A DNA stretch of 45,235 nt from Phenylobacterium sp. (GCF_004297125.1 NZ_SCVD01000032.1:1-45235); one strand, 5' to 3'. Shown: positions 26,066-34,491, counted from the stretch's first letter. The notes: generated by a model not told the origin, from the letters alone. Program-made: numbers and translations.

Positions 26066-26773
26066 GTGAAGGTTGCGATTCTCGAAGACGAGCCGGAGCA
26101 GGCCCAGTACGCCGCCAAGGTGCTCGAGGGCGGCGGGCACGTGCCGCTTGTCTGCGCCACCGGCGACGCCTTGATCGCCCACCTGCGCCGCGACACCGTG
26201 GATCTTCTCCTCCTCGACTGGAACGTGCCGAACGTGTCCGGACTGGAGGTCATCGCCTGGGCCCGAGAGCACCTCAGCCCGACGCCACCGATCCTCATGC
26301 TGACCGGACGGACGGATTCGCAGGACGTGGTCGCGGCCCTCGAGGCCGGGGCGGACGACTACGTCACCAAGCCGCTGGACGCCGCGGTCCTGCTCGCCAG
26401 GGTCCGCGCCCTGATCCGGCGCGCCTACCCCGCGGCGAGTGGACCGGCGGCCCTCGAGATCGCCGGACGCCGGTTCAACCCACTGGGCCTCACGGTGGAC
26501 GGTCCCGCCGGCGAGGTCACCCTGACGGAACGGGAATTCGCGCTGGCGCTGAGCCTGTTCAAGAACATAAATCGGCAGCTTTCGCGGGCCTACCTGCTGG
26601 AGACGGTCTGGGGATGGAGCCCGGATGTGCAGACCCGCACGCTCGACGCGCATATCTCGCGCCTTCGCGGAAAGCTGGATCTGCGCCCGGAGAACGGCTT
26701 CCGGCTCGCTCCCGTCTACAGCTACGGCTACCGGCTGGAGCATCTCGATGGTGAGGGACGCGTCTCGCCATGA
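26066..26773 (+). CDS. OmpR-family response regulator of the FecR/CHASE2 operon
   Basis: A 235-residue regulator: receiver domain with LEDEP, phospho-acceptor Asp51 (LLLLDWNVPNVSG) and Lys102 (VTKPLD), then an OmpR/PhoB winged helix (LTEREFALALSLFKNI, TLDAHISRLRGKL, GYRLEHL). The start is GTG 26066 with GGGAGA upstream, giving the canonical MKVAILEDE; longer frames start at TTG. Its stop overlaps the FecR-protein start as ATGA, so it is the first gene of a coupled three-gene operon whose third gene is the likely cognate kinase. Confidence 0.93.
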   Translation: MKVAILEDEPEQAQYAAKVLEGGGHVPLVCATGDALIAHLRRDTVDLLLLDWNVPNVSGLEVIAWAREHLSPTPPILMLTGRTDSQDVVAALEAGADDYVTKPLDAAVLLARVRALIRRAYPAASGPAALEIAGRRFNPLGLTVDGPAGEVTLTEREFALALSLFKNINRQLSRAYLLETVWGWSPDVQTRTLDAHISRLRGKLDLRPENGFRLAPVYSYGYRLEHLDGEGRVSP

Positions 26774-28077
26774 TCCTGCGTTGGGGCCCTCTTCTTCTTG
26801 CGGCCGCCCTGCCTGCCGCCGCCTGGAGCGCGGACGCCCCCGAGGCTCCGACCCGATACAGCGTCAGGGCGGGGGACACGCTTTACGATCTGGCCCAGCG
26901 CTATCTCGTGCGCCCGTCGGCCGCGGGCGTGGTCCAGAGGCTGAACCGCATCGCCGACCCGCGGCGGCTGCCGATCGGCCGCACGCTCGACGTTCCCACG
27001 GACCTGTTGCGCACCGAGCCCGTCGTGGCGCGCCTCGTGGCGTACAGCGGACCGGTCAGCGTGCGGGGATCCGGGGCGGGGCCCCTGCGACTGGAGATGC
27101 CCGTTCGCGAAGGGTTCGAGCTCTCCACCGGCGTCAACGCCTTTCTGACCTTCGAACTGCCGGACGGCTCACGGCTGACCCTGCCGTCGCAGAGCCGCGT
27201 CCGCCTGGGGCGTCTGCGTCGCGTCCTGCTCACGGGCGCAGTGCAGCGCGACATCAGTCTGGAGGAGGGCCGGGCCAGTTCGACCGTGACCCCGCTGCCC
27301 AACCCCGACAGCCGGTTCCGAATCCTGACACCGGTCGCCGTCTCTGCGGTGCGCGGCACCGAGTTCCGGGTGCGGCACGACGACAGCGCCGGCCGCTCGA
27401 CCGTGGAAGTGATCGAAGGCCGCGTCGGCGAGGCCCTGGTCGGCGCGCCGAACGAGACGTCCGTAGCCGCCGGCTTCGGCGCGTCGGCGGCCCGGGGCCT
27501 GGTGTCCTCACCCGCGCGCCTGCTGCCCGCGCCGACCCTGTCCAGCCCTGCACGCCTGCAGGACGAGCCGCAGGTGACCTTCGCCGTGCGCCCGGGCTCC
27601 GGCGCCGCCTATCGCGGGCAGATCGCGCGTGACGCCGGCTTCATCGATCTGATCTCCGAGGTGGAGTCGACCGGGCCGCTGTTGGCCTTCGACGCCATCC
27701 CGAATGGGACCTTCTTCGTCCGCCTGACGACGATCGACGCGGCGGGGCTCGAGGGCCTGCCGGCGACCTACGCTTTCGAGCGGCGGCTCAACGCGCTTGG
27801 GCTGGACGAGCCGCAGACGGTTGCGGGGGCGAAGCGCCAGTATCTCTTCAAATGGCGAAGCACCGGCGGCGCGCCCGAGACCTTCCGGTTCGTCCTGGCT
27901 CGCAAGGCCGACGGATCGGACGCGGTGATCGACGCGCCCGGCCTCGCGGAGCGGCAGATCGTCGTCAACGACCTTCCGCCGGGCCTCTACTACTGGCGCG
28001 TGGCCGTGGCCCGCCACGAGGGCGGTCGCCTGTTCGAGAAATGGTCGCCGCCGCAGCGGTTCGAGATCGGGCGTTGA
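26770..28077 (+). CDS. LysM- and FecR-domain periplasmic protein
   Basis: A 435-residue exported protein. Signal peptide ending near AAAWSA; LysM domain (about 29-78, YSVRAGDTLYDLAQRYL) expected to bind peptidoglycan; FecR domain (about 95-205, including FRILTPVAVSAVRGTEFRV and VEVIEGRVGEA); then Ig/fibronectin-like beta repeats to the end (FRFVLARKADG, LPPGLYYWRVAV). FecR proteins usually pass signals to ECF sigma factors, but none is adjacent; instead a CHASE2 kinase follows. Overlaps the regulator by 4 bases upstream and the kinase downstream, indicating translational coupling. Confidence 0.92.
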   Translation: MILRWGPLLLAAALPAAAWSADAPEAPTRYSVRAGDTLYDLAQRYLVRPSAAGVVQRLNRIADPRRLPIGRTLDVPTDLLRTEPVVARLVAYSGPVSVRGSGAGPLRLEMPVREGFELSTGVNAFLTFELPDGSRLTLPSQSRVRLGRLRRVLLTGAVQRDISLEEGRASSTVTPLPNPDSRFRILTPVAVSAVRGTEFRVRHDDSAGRSTVEVIEGRVGEALVGAPNETSVAAGFGASAARGLVSSPARLLPAPTLSSPARLQDEPQVTFAVRPGSGAAYRGQIARDAGFIDLISEVESTGPLLAFDAIPNGTFFVRLTTIDAAGLEGLPATYAFERRLNALGLDEPQTVAGAKRQYLFKWRSTGGAPETFRFVLARKADGSDAVIDAPGLAERQIVVNDLPPGLYYWRVAVARHEGGRLFEKWSPPQRFEIGR

Positions 28078-30047
28078 GGCTCGCCGGACGTCCCGCTCCC
28101 GGCGACCGACGTCTGTGGGAGTGGCTGGCGGTTTCGGCGCTCGCCACCCTGCTGGCCGTCGTGCTGCTGGCCACCGGCTGGACGGTTCGGCTGGACAATC
28201 TCGTCTATGACGCGGCGCTGCGGCTGGCGCCCCGGACGTCCACGTCGGACGTCCTCATTGTGGCGATCGACGACCGCGCGTTGGCGGAGGCCGGAGCCTG
28301 GCCGTGGTCCCGCGCGACCCATGCGCGGGTCGTGGAGCGGCTGAGCGCGGCGGGCGCCAGGGCGATCGCCTACGACGTGCTCTTCATCGAGCCCTCCGTG
28401 GACCCTGCGGCGGACGAGGCGCTCGGACGGGCCGTGGCGGCGGCGCGGCGCGTCTGCCTGCCGGTGCTGACCGAGGTTCCTGGACCGAATGGCGACAGCT
28501 TCCGCATCACGCCCCCGCTGGCGGCGGTCGCTCGCGGCGCCGGTGGCCTGGGTCACGTCAGCCTGGCGTTCGATCCTGATGGCGTCTCGCGCCGCGCCAA
28601 CCTCGCCGAAGCGGCGGGCCGGCGGAGCGTGCCGCACCTGATGGCGTGCGCGGCCGCCGTCGGGGCCGGTCGCGCCGGCGCGGGCGTCGAAAGCCTGCCG
28701 CGGGCCCGACCCGGCGAGGCCCTGGAACGCCGGGGGCCGGTCCTCATCCCCTTCGCGGGAAGCGCCGGCCGTTTTCGCACCGTCTCCGCCGCGAGCGTCC
28801 TGAGGGGCGAAGTGCCCGAGAGCTTCGTGCGCGGCCGCTACGTGCTGGTCGGCGCCACGGCGAGCGGGCTGCACGACCGCCACGCCACCCCGCTCTCGCG
28901 GCGGGACGAGACGCTTTCCGGGGTCGAGCTGCAGGCCAATCTTCTGGAGGGGCTGCTGACCGACGGACTGATCCGCCCGGCGCCGTTTCCCATCTCGCTG
29001 GCGACCACGCTGGCCTTGGTCTGGATCCAGCTCGCGGCGCTGCGCCTGGCCTCCCCGCGCCGCAACCTGGCCATCGCGCTGGGGGCGATGAGCGGCGGGG
29101 TCGCCCTCAGCGGGGCGCTGTTGATCCTTGCGAGAACCTGGACGCCGCCGGCGCCGGCGCTCATCACCCTGCTTGTGATGTTCCCGGCCTGGGGCTGGCT
29201 GCGGCTCCAGGCCGCCAACGCCTACATGCTGCAGGAGCTCGCGCGCTTCGCGCAGGAAGACGGCGCCCCGGCCGCACCCGAGCGCGGCGACGTGATCAGC
29301 CGTCGGATCCACCTGATGCGCCGCGCCGTCCAGCACGCGCGGGACCTGCGCGCACAGGCCGCCGCCGCCGCCGCCCAGCGGGAGCAGATGGTCCAGTTGC
29401 TGTCGCACGACCTGCGCTCGCCGCAGAGCTCGATCCTGGCGCTGCTCGACGGGGCGGAGCCGGGCGCCGTTCGCCCCGATCTCAGCGATCGGATCGCCGG
29501 CGCCGCTCGACGCACCCTGTCGCTGGCGGACAACTTCGTGCATCTGGCGAAGGCGGAGGACGGCGCCCTCAGCCGCGAACCGCTCGACATGTCGGACCTG
29601 CTGGACGTGGCGATGGACGAGGCCTGGCCCCTGGCGCGCCGTGCCGCGGTGAGGCTCTCCCGCACGGGCGCGAGGGCCCCCGCGTGGACCATGGGCGACC
29701 GGTCGCTGCTGATGCGCGCGCTGGCCAACCTGATCGACAACGCGATCAAGTTCAGCCCGCCGGACGCCGCCGTGGAAGTCGAGCTCCGCCAGACCGAAAT
29801 CGAAGGCCGGCCGATGGCGCGCCTCGCGATCCGCGACCATGGCCCTGGCGTCGCGGAGGGCGACCGCGCGGCGCTCTTCGCGCCCTATGGCCGCGGCGCG
29901 GGGCGGACCGCCGGCGGCGTGGGCCTGGGACTGACGCTGGTGGCCGAAGTGGCCCGGCGGCACGGCGGGGGCGTGACCTGCGAAGGCACGCCGGGCGGAG
30001 GGGCGACCTTCGTCCTGGCGCTGCCTGTGGATGGCCAGGCCGACTAG
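28041..30047 (+). CDS. CHASE2-domain sensor histidine kinase
   Basis: A 668-residue sensor. One membrane helix near the N-terminus, a large extracytoplasmic CHASE2 domain (about 40-320: DVLIVAIDDRALAEAGAWPW, AYDVLFIEPS, GRYVLVGATASGLHD, GVELQANLLEGLL), three further helices (about 320-395), then HisKA with phospho-acceptor His456 (LSHDLRSPQ) and HATPase (NLIDNAIKFSPP, RDHGPGV, GVGLGLTLV). Start ambiguous: ATG 28041 overlaps fecR by 37 bases; a TTG at 28074 would give a tight TTGA overlap. It should phosphorylate the regulator at 26066, with the LysM-FecR protein as a possible ligand sensor. Confidence 0.92.
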   Translation: MVAAAAVRDRALRLAGRPAPGDRRLWEWLAVSALATLLAVVLLATGWTVRLDNLVYDAALRLAPRTSTSDVLIVAIDDRALAEAGAWPWSRATHARVVERLSAAGARAIAYDVLFIEPSVDPAADEALGRAVAAARRVCLPVLTEVPGPNGDSFRITPPLAAVARGAGGLGHVSLAFDPDGVSRRANLAEAAGRRSVPHLMACAAAVGAGRAGAGVESLPRARPGEALERRGPVLIPFAGSAGRFRTVSAASVLRGEVPESFVRGRYVLVGATASGLHDRHATPLSRRDETLSGVELQANLLEGLLTDGLIRPAPFPISLATTLALVWIQLAALRLASPRRNLAIALGAMSGGVALSGALLILARTWTPPAPALITLLVMFPAWGWLRLQAANAYMLQELARFAQEDGAPAAPERGDVISRRIHLMRRAVQHARDLRAQAAAAAAQREQMVQLLSHDLRSPQSSILALLDGAEPGAVRPDLSDRIAGAARRTLSLADNFVHLAKAEDGALSREPLDMSDLLDVAMDEAWPLARRAAVRLSRTGARAPAWTMGDRSLLMRALANLIDNAIKFSPPDAAVEVELRQTEIEGRPMARLAIRDHGPGVAEGDRAALFAPYGRGAGRTAGGVGLGLTLVAEVARRHGGGVTCEGTPGGGATFVLALPVDGQAD

Positions 30048-30553
30048 GGCGCCGTCACCTCGAGGGGCTTCAACGCCGCGTCGACGAGACCGACCGCGAG
30101 ATCCGGCGTGATCTTGCGATGGGGCCTGGTGGCGCTCGCGGCATAGAGTTCGCGCCCCGCGCCGGTTTCGACGATCCGGACGGTCAGGGCGCTGGCGCCG
30201 CGAACGAAGGGCCGGGCCAGGGTGCGGCGCTGCGGCGCCACGACCGGCGCCGCCGGCCCTTGCGCTTGCGGTAGCGCGGCCCCGACGCCGTTGGGACGGT
30301 CGGAATAGGCCACCTCGACCGTGTAGTCCGGCGCCCGCTCGGAGCCGGCCTGTCGGAGGCCCTTGCCCACCAGGGCGGCCGCCACCTGGCGCTCGACAGG
30401 TCGGGCCGTCGCATCGCCCTCGCCCGGCGGCGCCGAGATGCGGAACGTCGCCCGCGCGATCGGACCCGCCACTCTCGTCTGGACCATCGGCGAAGCGCCC
30501 GCGCAGGCGGAGACACCCACCACGAGAAGGCAAGCTAGGATCTGCACACGCAT
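30044..30553 (-). CDS. Putative outer-membrane lipoprotein (DUF4136-like)
   Basis: A 169-residue protein with a lipobox VGVSAC (lipidated Cys17). The mature part has the pattern of DUF4136-type lipoproteins: ATFRISAPPGEG, VAAALVGKGLRQA, DYTVEVAYSDRP and a closing ITPDLAVGLVDAALKPL; this assignment is tentative. Convergent with the CHASE2 kinase gene, sharing CTAG as interlocked stops, so it may belong to the same envelope-sensing locus. ATG 30553. Confidence 0.78.
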   Translation of the reverse strand: MRVQILACLLVVGVSACAGASPMVQTRVAGPIARATFRISAPPGEGDATARPVERQVAAALVGKGLRQAGSERAPDYTVEVAYSDRPNGVGAALPQAQGPAAPVVAPQRRTLARPFVRGASALTVRIVETGAGRELYAASATRPHRKITPDLAVGLVDAALKPLEVTAP

Positions 30554-30666
30554 AGCGGCCTCCTACCCTCGGGCCGGGCGCTCCGCCAGCACCTTGAGGT
30601 CGCTGCGAGCGTGCGCGGCCTGCCGCACATGCAGCCGCTGGTCGGCCGGCTGCCGGGGCAGATTCC

Positions 30667-30987
30667 CTAGTGCTGGCTCTCCGGCATGGTCACCACCAGC
30701 CCGTCCAGTTCGTCCGACACCTTGATCTGGCAGGAGAGGCGGCTGTTGTCCTGGACCCCCTCGGCGAAGTCGAGCATCGACTCTTCCATGGCCGACCTGG
30801 TCCCGGTCTTGGCCAGCCAGGCCTCGTCCACGTAGACGTGGCAGGTGGCGCAGGCGCAGGCGCCGCCGCAGTCGGCGTCGATGCCCGGGATGTTGTTCTT
30901 CACCGCGCCTTCCATGACGGTCAGGCCGGTCTTCACGTCGATCGCGTGCTCCGTGCCGTCGTGCTCGATGTAGGTGATCTTGGCCAT
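30667..30987 (-). CDS. [2Fe-2S] ferredoxin of the CYP153 system
   Basis: A 106-residue vertebrate/putidaredoxin-type ferredoxin. Cluster ligands: C-x5-C-x2-C in DADCGGACACATC and a distal Cys in RLSCQIK. Typical C-terminus DGLVVTMPESQH. Start ATG 30987 with GAGGGG upstream. It lies 23 bases downstream of the ferredoxin reductase on the same strand, divergent from the P450; it should carry electrons from the reductase to the P450. Confidence 0.95.
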   Translation of the reverse strand: MAKITYIEHDGTEHAIDVKTGLTVMEGAVKNNIPGIDADCGGACACATCHVYVDEAWLAKTGTRSAMEESMLDFAEGVQDNSRLSCQIKVSDELDGLVVTMPESQH

Positions 30988-31010
30988 GGACGCCCCTCAA
31001 CGATCGCCGT

Positions 31011-32243
31011 TCACGCGGCGACCTCTTTCATGGAAACCGACGGGTCTGCAAGCTTCGCCTTGTTCACGGGCTTGCGGCTGAGGATGAGCTGCTTGCCCAT
31101 CATGAACTCCGGGGGCGAGTTGATCGCCTCCACGGACTGCACCTGGTCGCCCTTCAGGTGGAAGACGGCGAACTTGGCGGTGGCCGGATCGCCGCGCAGC
31201 AGGATCTCGTCCACGTCGAAGGCGTAGCCGGCGATCTGGAGTTTCAGGTCGAACTGGTCCGACCATTGCCACGGGCACTCCCCCGCCGGGCGCGGACGGC
31301 CCGTGATGGCGCTGGCGGCCTGCTTGGCCTGCTCCAGGGCGTTGGGCACGCTCTCCATGCGGAACATGCGGTCGTAGATCGGCATCGGCCGGTGCGAGAC
31401 GTCGCCTATGGCGAAGATGGCGGGATCGGTGACGCTGCGGGCGTCCAGGTCGACGACCACGCCGCGGGCGCACTCCAGGCCCGCGTCCTTGGCCAGCTCG
31501 TCGTTGGGGTGGGCGCCGACGCCCACCACCACCGCGTCGCAGTCGATCACCCGGCCGTCGGCCAGCTTCACGCCGGTGACATGGCCGTTCTCGCCCACGA
31601 AGGCCGCCGCCGTGGCGCCCAGCTCGAAGCGGACGCCATGCTTCTCGTGATAGCCCTGGAAGAAGTCGGAGAGCGCCCCGCAGGCGACGCGGGCCAGGAT
31701 CCGCGGCTCGCGTTCCAGCACCACCACCTCGGCGCCCAGCGCCCGGCCGGAGGCGGCGACCTCCAGGCCGATGTAGCCGCCGCCGACCACCGCCAGCTTC
31801 TTGCCCGGTCCCACCTGCGCCTTCAGCGCCTCGGCGTGGGCGTCGGTGCGCAGGAAGAGGATACCGCTGAGATCCGCGCCTTCGATCGGCAGGGCGATGG
31901 CCCGCGCGCCGGTGGCCAGGATCAGGGCGTCGTAGGACACCGTCGAACCGTCCGAGAGGGCGACCGTCTTCGCCCCCCGGTCCAGCTTGTACGCGGTGAC
32001 GCTCGGCCGGAAATCGATCCGGTTCTCGGCGTAGAACTCGGTGGGCTTCAGCGCCAGGGAGTCGGCGTCGGCCTCGCCCTTCAGCCAGGCCTTGCTGAGC
32101 GGCGGCCGCTGGTATGGCGCGATCGGCTCGTCGCCGATGAGGGTGATCGGGCCTTCGTGGCCGTACTGGCGCAGCAACGCCGCCGCTGTGCCACCCGCGT
32201 GGCCGGCTCCCACGATCACCACATGCGCCGAAGCGTCACTCAT
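31011..32243 (-). CDS. FAD-dependent ferredoxin reductase
   Basis: A 410-residue putidaredoxin-reductase-type flavoprotein. FAD motif VIVGAGHAGGTAAALL at the N-terminus, NAD-binding motif VVGGGYIGLEVAASGRALGAEVVV in the middle (split here for length), and second FAD motif FAIGDVSHRP. C-terminal reductase domain with QFDLKLQIAGYA. It passes electrons from NADH to the ferredoxin gene that follows. ATG 32243 is chosen as the start of the FAD motif region; the upstream frame extends into the promoter. A palindrome lies 21 bases upstream. Confidence 0.94.
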   Translation of the reverse strand: MSDASAHVVIVGAGHAGGTAAALLRQYGHEGPITLIGDEPIAPYQRPPLSKAWLKGEADADSLALKPTEFYAENRIDFRPSVTAYKLDRGAKTVALSDGSTVSYDALILATGARAIALPIEGADLSGILFLRTDAHAEALKAQVGPGKKLAVVGGGYIGLEVAASGRALGAEVVVLEREPRILARVACGALSDFFQGYHEKHGVRFELGATAAAFVGENGHVTGVKLADGRVIDCDAVVVGVGAHPNDELAKDAGLECARGVVVDLDARSVTDPAIFAIGDVSHRPMPIYDRMFRMESVPNALEQAKQAASAITGRPRPAGECPWQWSDQFDLKLQIAGYAFDVDEILLRGDPATAKFAVFHLKGDQVQSVEAINSPPEFMMGKQLILSRKPVNKAKLADPSVSMKEVAA

Positions 32244-32263
32244 ATCCGTTCGATGCCCAAAAG

Positions 32264-32277
32264 TGACGCCGGCGTCA
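32264..32277. promoter_or_regulatory. Perfect TGACGCCGGCGTCA palindrome between reductase and P450 genes
   Basis: A 14-bp perfect palindrome in the 200-base divergent region, with flanks AAG and ACTT. The same TGACG-N4-CGTCA-ACTT pattern is at 12118-12131 before the diiron protein gene. The position, close to the reductase start, suits an operator, perhaps for the TetR regulator at 33916. On the minus strand it overlaps a TTGACGC element that could be a -35 box. Confidence 0.6.
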
Positions 32278-32443
32278 ACTTCATTGGCGCGCGGCGCCAC
32301 GTTGTCCCGCCGATGCTCTATTTGCCCGGTGACCCTACGGAGGGCAAATGTTCCTCGGTTGCGGCCCGGTTCGAAACCGCTTGCCGAACAGTGTTTGGAT
32401 CGGCGCCATGCTCCCAAGGCGCGAGACGTCGGGAGGAAGAACC

Positions 32444-33718
32444 ATGGACGACGGGTCTGTCGAGTTCCGTGAGGCCGCCGCCGCCGAGGCGTGGAGCGTG
32501 CCGGTCGAGGCGCTCAACCCGGCCCAGGCCGACCTCTTCGCCAACGAGGCCATGTGGCCGATCTTCGAGCGCCTCCGGAAGGAGTCGCCGGTCCACTGGA
32601 CGCCCCGCGGCGACGAGTACGACGGCTTCTGGTCGGTCACCCGCTACCAGGACATCATGGCCGTCGACACCAACCACGAGGTGTTCTCGTCGGCCGACGG
32701 CATCGTGCTGCAGAGCCTTGAGGCCAAGGCCGAGTCGGACAAGCGCCCGCGCGGTAACAGCTTCATCGCCATGGACCCGCCGGGCCACGATGTTCAGCGG
32801 AAAACCGTCAGTCCTGCGGTAGCGCCGCAGAACCTGCAGGCCATGAGTCCCATCATCCGCGCCGAAGCCGGCAAGATCCTGGACAGCCTGCCGATCGGCG
32901 AAGAGTTCGACTGGGTCGACCGGGTCTCCAAGGAGCTGACGGCGATGACCCTCGCCACGCTCTTCGACTATCCCCAGGAGAAGCGCCGCGAGCTGACCTT
33001 CTGGTCCGACATGTTCACCAACGCCCCAGGTTTCGGCCCGGCCAAGAGCTGGGAGCACAAGCGCGAACAGGCCGACGCCTGCTTCGACGCCTTCGACGCG
33101 CTGTGGGCCGACCGGGTCAACGCGCCGCCCAAGTTCGACCTGATCTCGATGATGGCCCACGCGGAGGCGACCCGGGACCTGAGCAAAACCGACTATCACT
33201 CCAACGTCGTGCTGCTGATCATCGGCGGCAACGACACGACCCGGAACACCATCTCGGGCTCGATCTATGCGCTGAACAAGAACCCCGACCAATACGACCG
33301 ACTGCGCGCCAACCCGGCCCTGATCCCCAACATGGTCTCCGAGACCATCCGCTGGCAGACGCCCCTGGCGCATATGGCCCGCACCGCGACCCGCGACTTC
33401 GAGATGCATGGCAAGACCATCAAGGCCGGCGACCGGGTGGTGATGTGGTACGTCTCGGGGAACCGCGACGAGGCCCAGATCGAGCGGCCCAACAGCTACG
33501 ACATCCAGCGCGAGCGGCCGCGCAACCACCTGTCGTTCGGCTTCGGCATCCACCGCTGCGTGGGCAACCGCCTGGCCGAGCTGCAACTCACCATCATCTG
33601 GGAAGAGATCCTGGCCCGCTTCCCGGAAGTCCGCCTGGTCCGCGAGCCCCTGCGCACCCACTCGGTGTTCGTGAAGGGCTACGAGACCCTGCCGGTGATG
33701 ATCCCGCGCCGGAACTAG
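32444..33718 (+). CDS. Cytochrome P450 of the CYP153 (alkane terminal hydroxylase) type
   Basis: A 424-residue soluble class I P450. Haem-binding loop FGFGIHRCVGNRLAE with ligand Cys372; I-helix IIGGNDTTRNT; ExxR in ETIRW; and long stretches shared with CYP153 members, such as FIAMDPPGHDVQRKTVSP and VVMWYVSGNRDEAQI. Known CYP153 enzymes hydroxylate the terminal carbon of medium-chain alkanes, fatty acids or aromatics' side chains; the substrate here is not certain. Start ATG 32444 has an excellent GGGAGGAAG. Divergent from its reductase-ferredoxin operon. Confidence 0.95.
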   Translation: MDDGSVEFREAAAAEAWSVPVEALNPAQADLFANEAMWPIFERLRKESPVHWTPRGDEYDGFWSVTRYQDIMAVDTNHEVFSSADGIVLQSLEAKAESDKRPRGNSFIAMDPPGHDVQRKTVSPAVAPQNLQAMSPIIRAEAGKILDSLPIGEEFDWVDRVSKELTAMTLATLFDYPQEKRRELTFWSDMFTNAPGFGPAKSWEHKREQADACFDAFDALWADRVNAPPKFDLISMMAHAEATRDLSKTDYHSNVVLLIIGGNDTTRNTISGSIYALNKNPDQYDRLRANPALIPNMVSETIRWQTPLAHMARTATRDFEMHGKTIKAGDRVVMWYVSGNRDEAQIERPNSYDIQRERPRNHLSFGFGIHRCVGNRLAELQLTIIWEEILARFPEVRLVREPLRTHSVFVKGYETLPVMIPRRN

Positions 33719-33754
33719 GTCGGCTGGCGCCATGGCGCGTCAGCGCCGCTATAA

Positions 33755-33851
33755 TTGACCACGAACCACACGAACCACACGAACGGTGTCCGCCATTCGC
33801 GAGGTCTTGGATTCTTCGCGCGTTCGTGTGGTTCGTGTGGTTCGTGGTCAA
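33755..33851. repeat. 31-bp-arm perfect inverted repeat built from 9-bp units
   Basis: The left arm (33755-33785) is the exact reverse complement of the right arm (33821-33851); the loop is 35 bases. Each arm contains two copies of CCACACGAA (or complement) plus a shortened CCACGAA, so it is also a short tandem repeat. A smaller stem CGCGA/TCGCG lies within the loop. Coding frames across it give Asn-His-Thr repeats and are by-products, not genes. It resembles dispersed palindromic (REP/MITE-like) elements rather than a terminator, as no T-tract follows. A TATAAT sits at 33750-33755. Confidence 0.85.
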
Positions 33852-33915
33852 ACAGGACAGGGCCTGCGGCGCGCGCCGAGCTAGGCATAGCCAGCACACC
33901 GTCTAAAGTGCCCTC

Positions 33916-34491
33916 ATGTCCGAGGGACGCCGCTATCACGCCGGGGACGTACCCGGCCGTCTCGTCCGCGAGGCGCGCGACATGCTGGAGGAAGGCGGCC
34001 TCAAGCAGCTCAACCTGCGGGCCCTGGCGGCCCGGAGCGGCATCACGGCCGCGTCCATGTACCACCACTATGAGAGCAAGATGGCGCTGCTGGCCGAGCT
34101 CGCGGTCAGCGGCTTCATGGAGCTGCGCCGCGATCTCGAGCGCGCCGACCGCGAGGCGGGGGAGGGGCGCCGCCTGCGGGGCTGGGCCACCGGCTACTTC
34201 CACTTCGCCCGTCACGAGCCGGCGCTGTTCGGCCTGATGTTCGACGCCGAGATCGCCCCGCAGCCGCAGGTGGTCGAGGCGCGCGCCGCCGCCCTGGCCG
34301 TCCTGCATCGCATCGTGGAAGAGGTGGCCGCGGCCCAGGGGGGCATCGACCCGCCGCTGCGCCACATCACACTGGCCGTCTGGGCCGCCGCCCACGGCGC
34401 CGCCGGCCTCGCCCTCAGCACCCCCGAAGGCGACGAACTGATCGAGGACGTGATCGCTGGGCTGGAGACCCTGTTCCGGCCGCCGCGCTAG
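33916..34491 (+). CDS. TetR/AcrR-family transcriptional regulator
   Basis: A 191-residue regulator: N-terminal helix-turn-helix (LNLRALAARSGITAASMYHHYESK) preceded by VPGRLVREARDMLEEGG, then a helical ligand-binding C-terminal domain of TetR_C_33-like pattern (TGYFHFARHEPALFGLMFD, AVWAAAHGAAGLAL). It follows the P450 gene by 197 bases, with the inverted repeat between them; it is a candidate regulator of the CYP153 operon. Start ATG 33916; the Shine-Dalgarno is weak. Confidence 0.92.
   Translation: MSEGRRYHAGDVPGRLVREARDMLEEGGLKQLNLRALAARSGITAASMYHHYESKMALLAELAVSGFMELRRDLERADREAGEGRRLRGWATGYFHFARHEPALFGLMFDAEIAPQPQVVEARAAALAVLHRIVEEVAAAQGGIDPPLRHITLAVWAAAHGAAGLALSTPEGDELIEDVIAGLETLFRPPR

Noticed and set aside
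27990..30533. 847-residue open frame on the minus strand across the CHASE2 kinase
   Set aside because: Antisense shadow caused by high GC; low-complexity Arg/Gly/Gln composition and no domain, whereas the plus strand encodes a clear kinase.
33727..33738. GCGCCATGGCGC palindrome after the P450 stop as an intrinsic terminator
   Set aside because: No loop is possible without losing most pairs and no T-tract follows; likely chance in GC-rich DNA.
33750..33755. Perfect TATAAT as a promoter -10 element
   Set aside because: No matching -35 at proper spacing, and it overlaps the edge of the inverted repeat; kept only as a note.
33755..33851. CRISPR-like or protein-coding reading of the repeat region
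   Set aside because: Only two arms in inverted orientation with 9-bp internal units; no spacers, no cas genes. The Asn-His-Thr peptides arise from the repeat.
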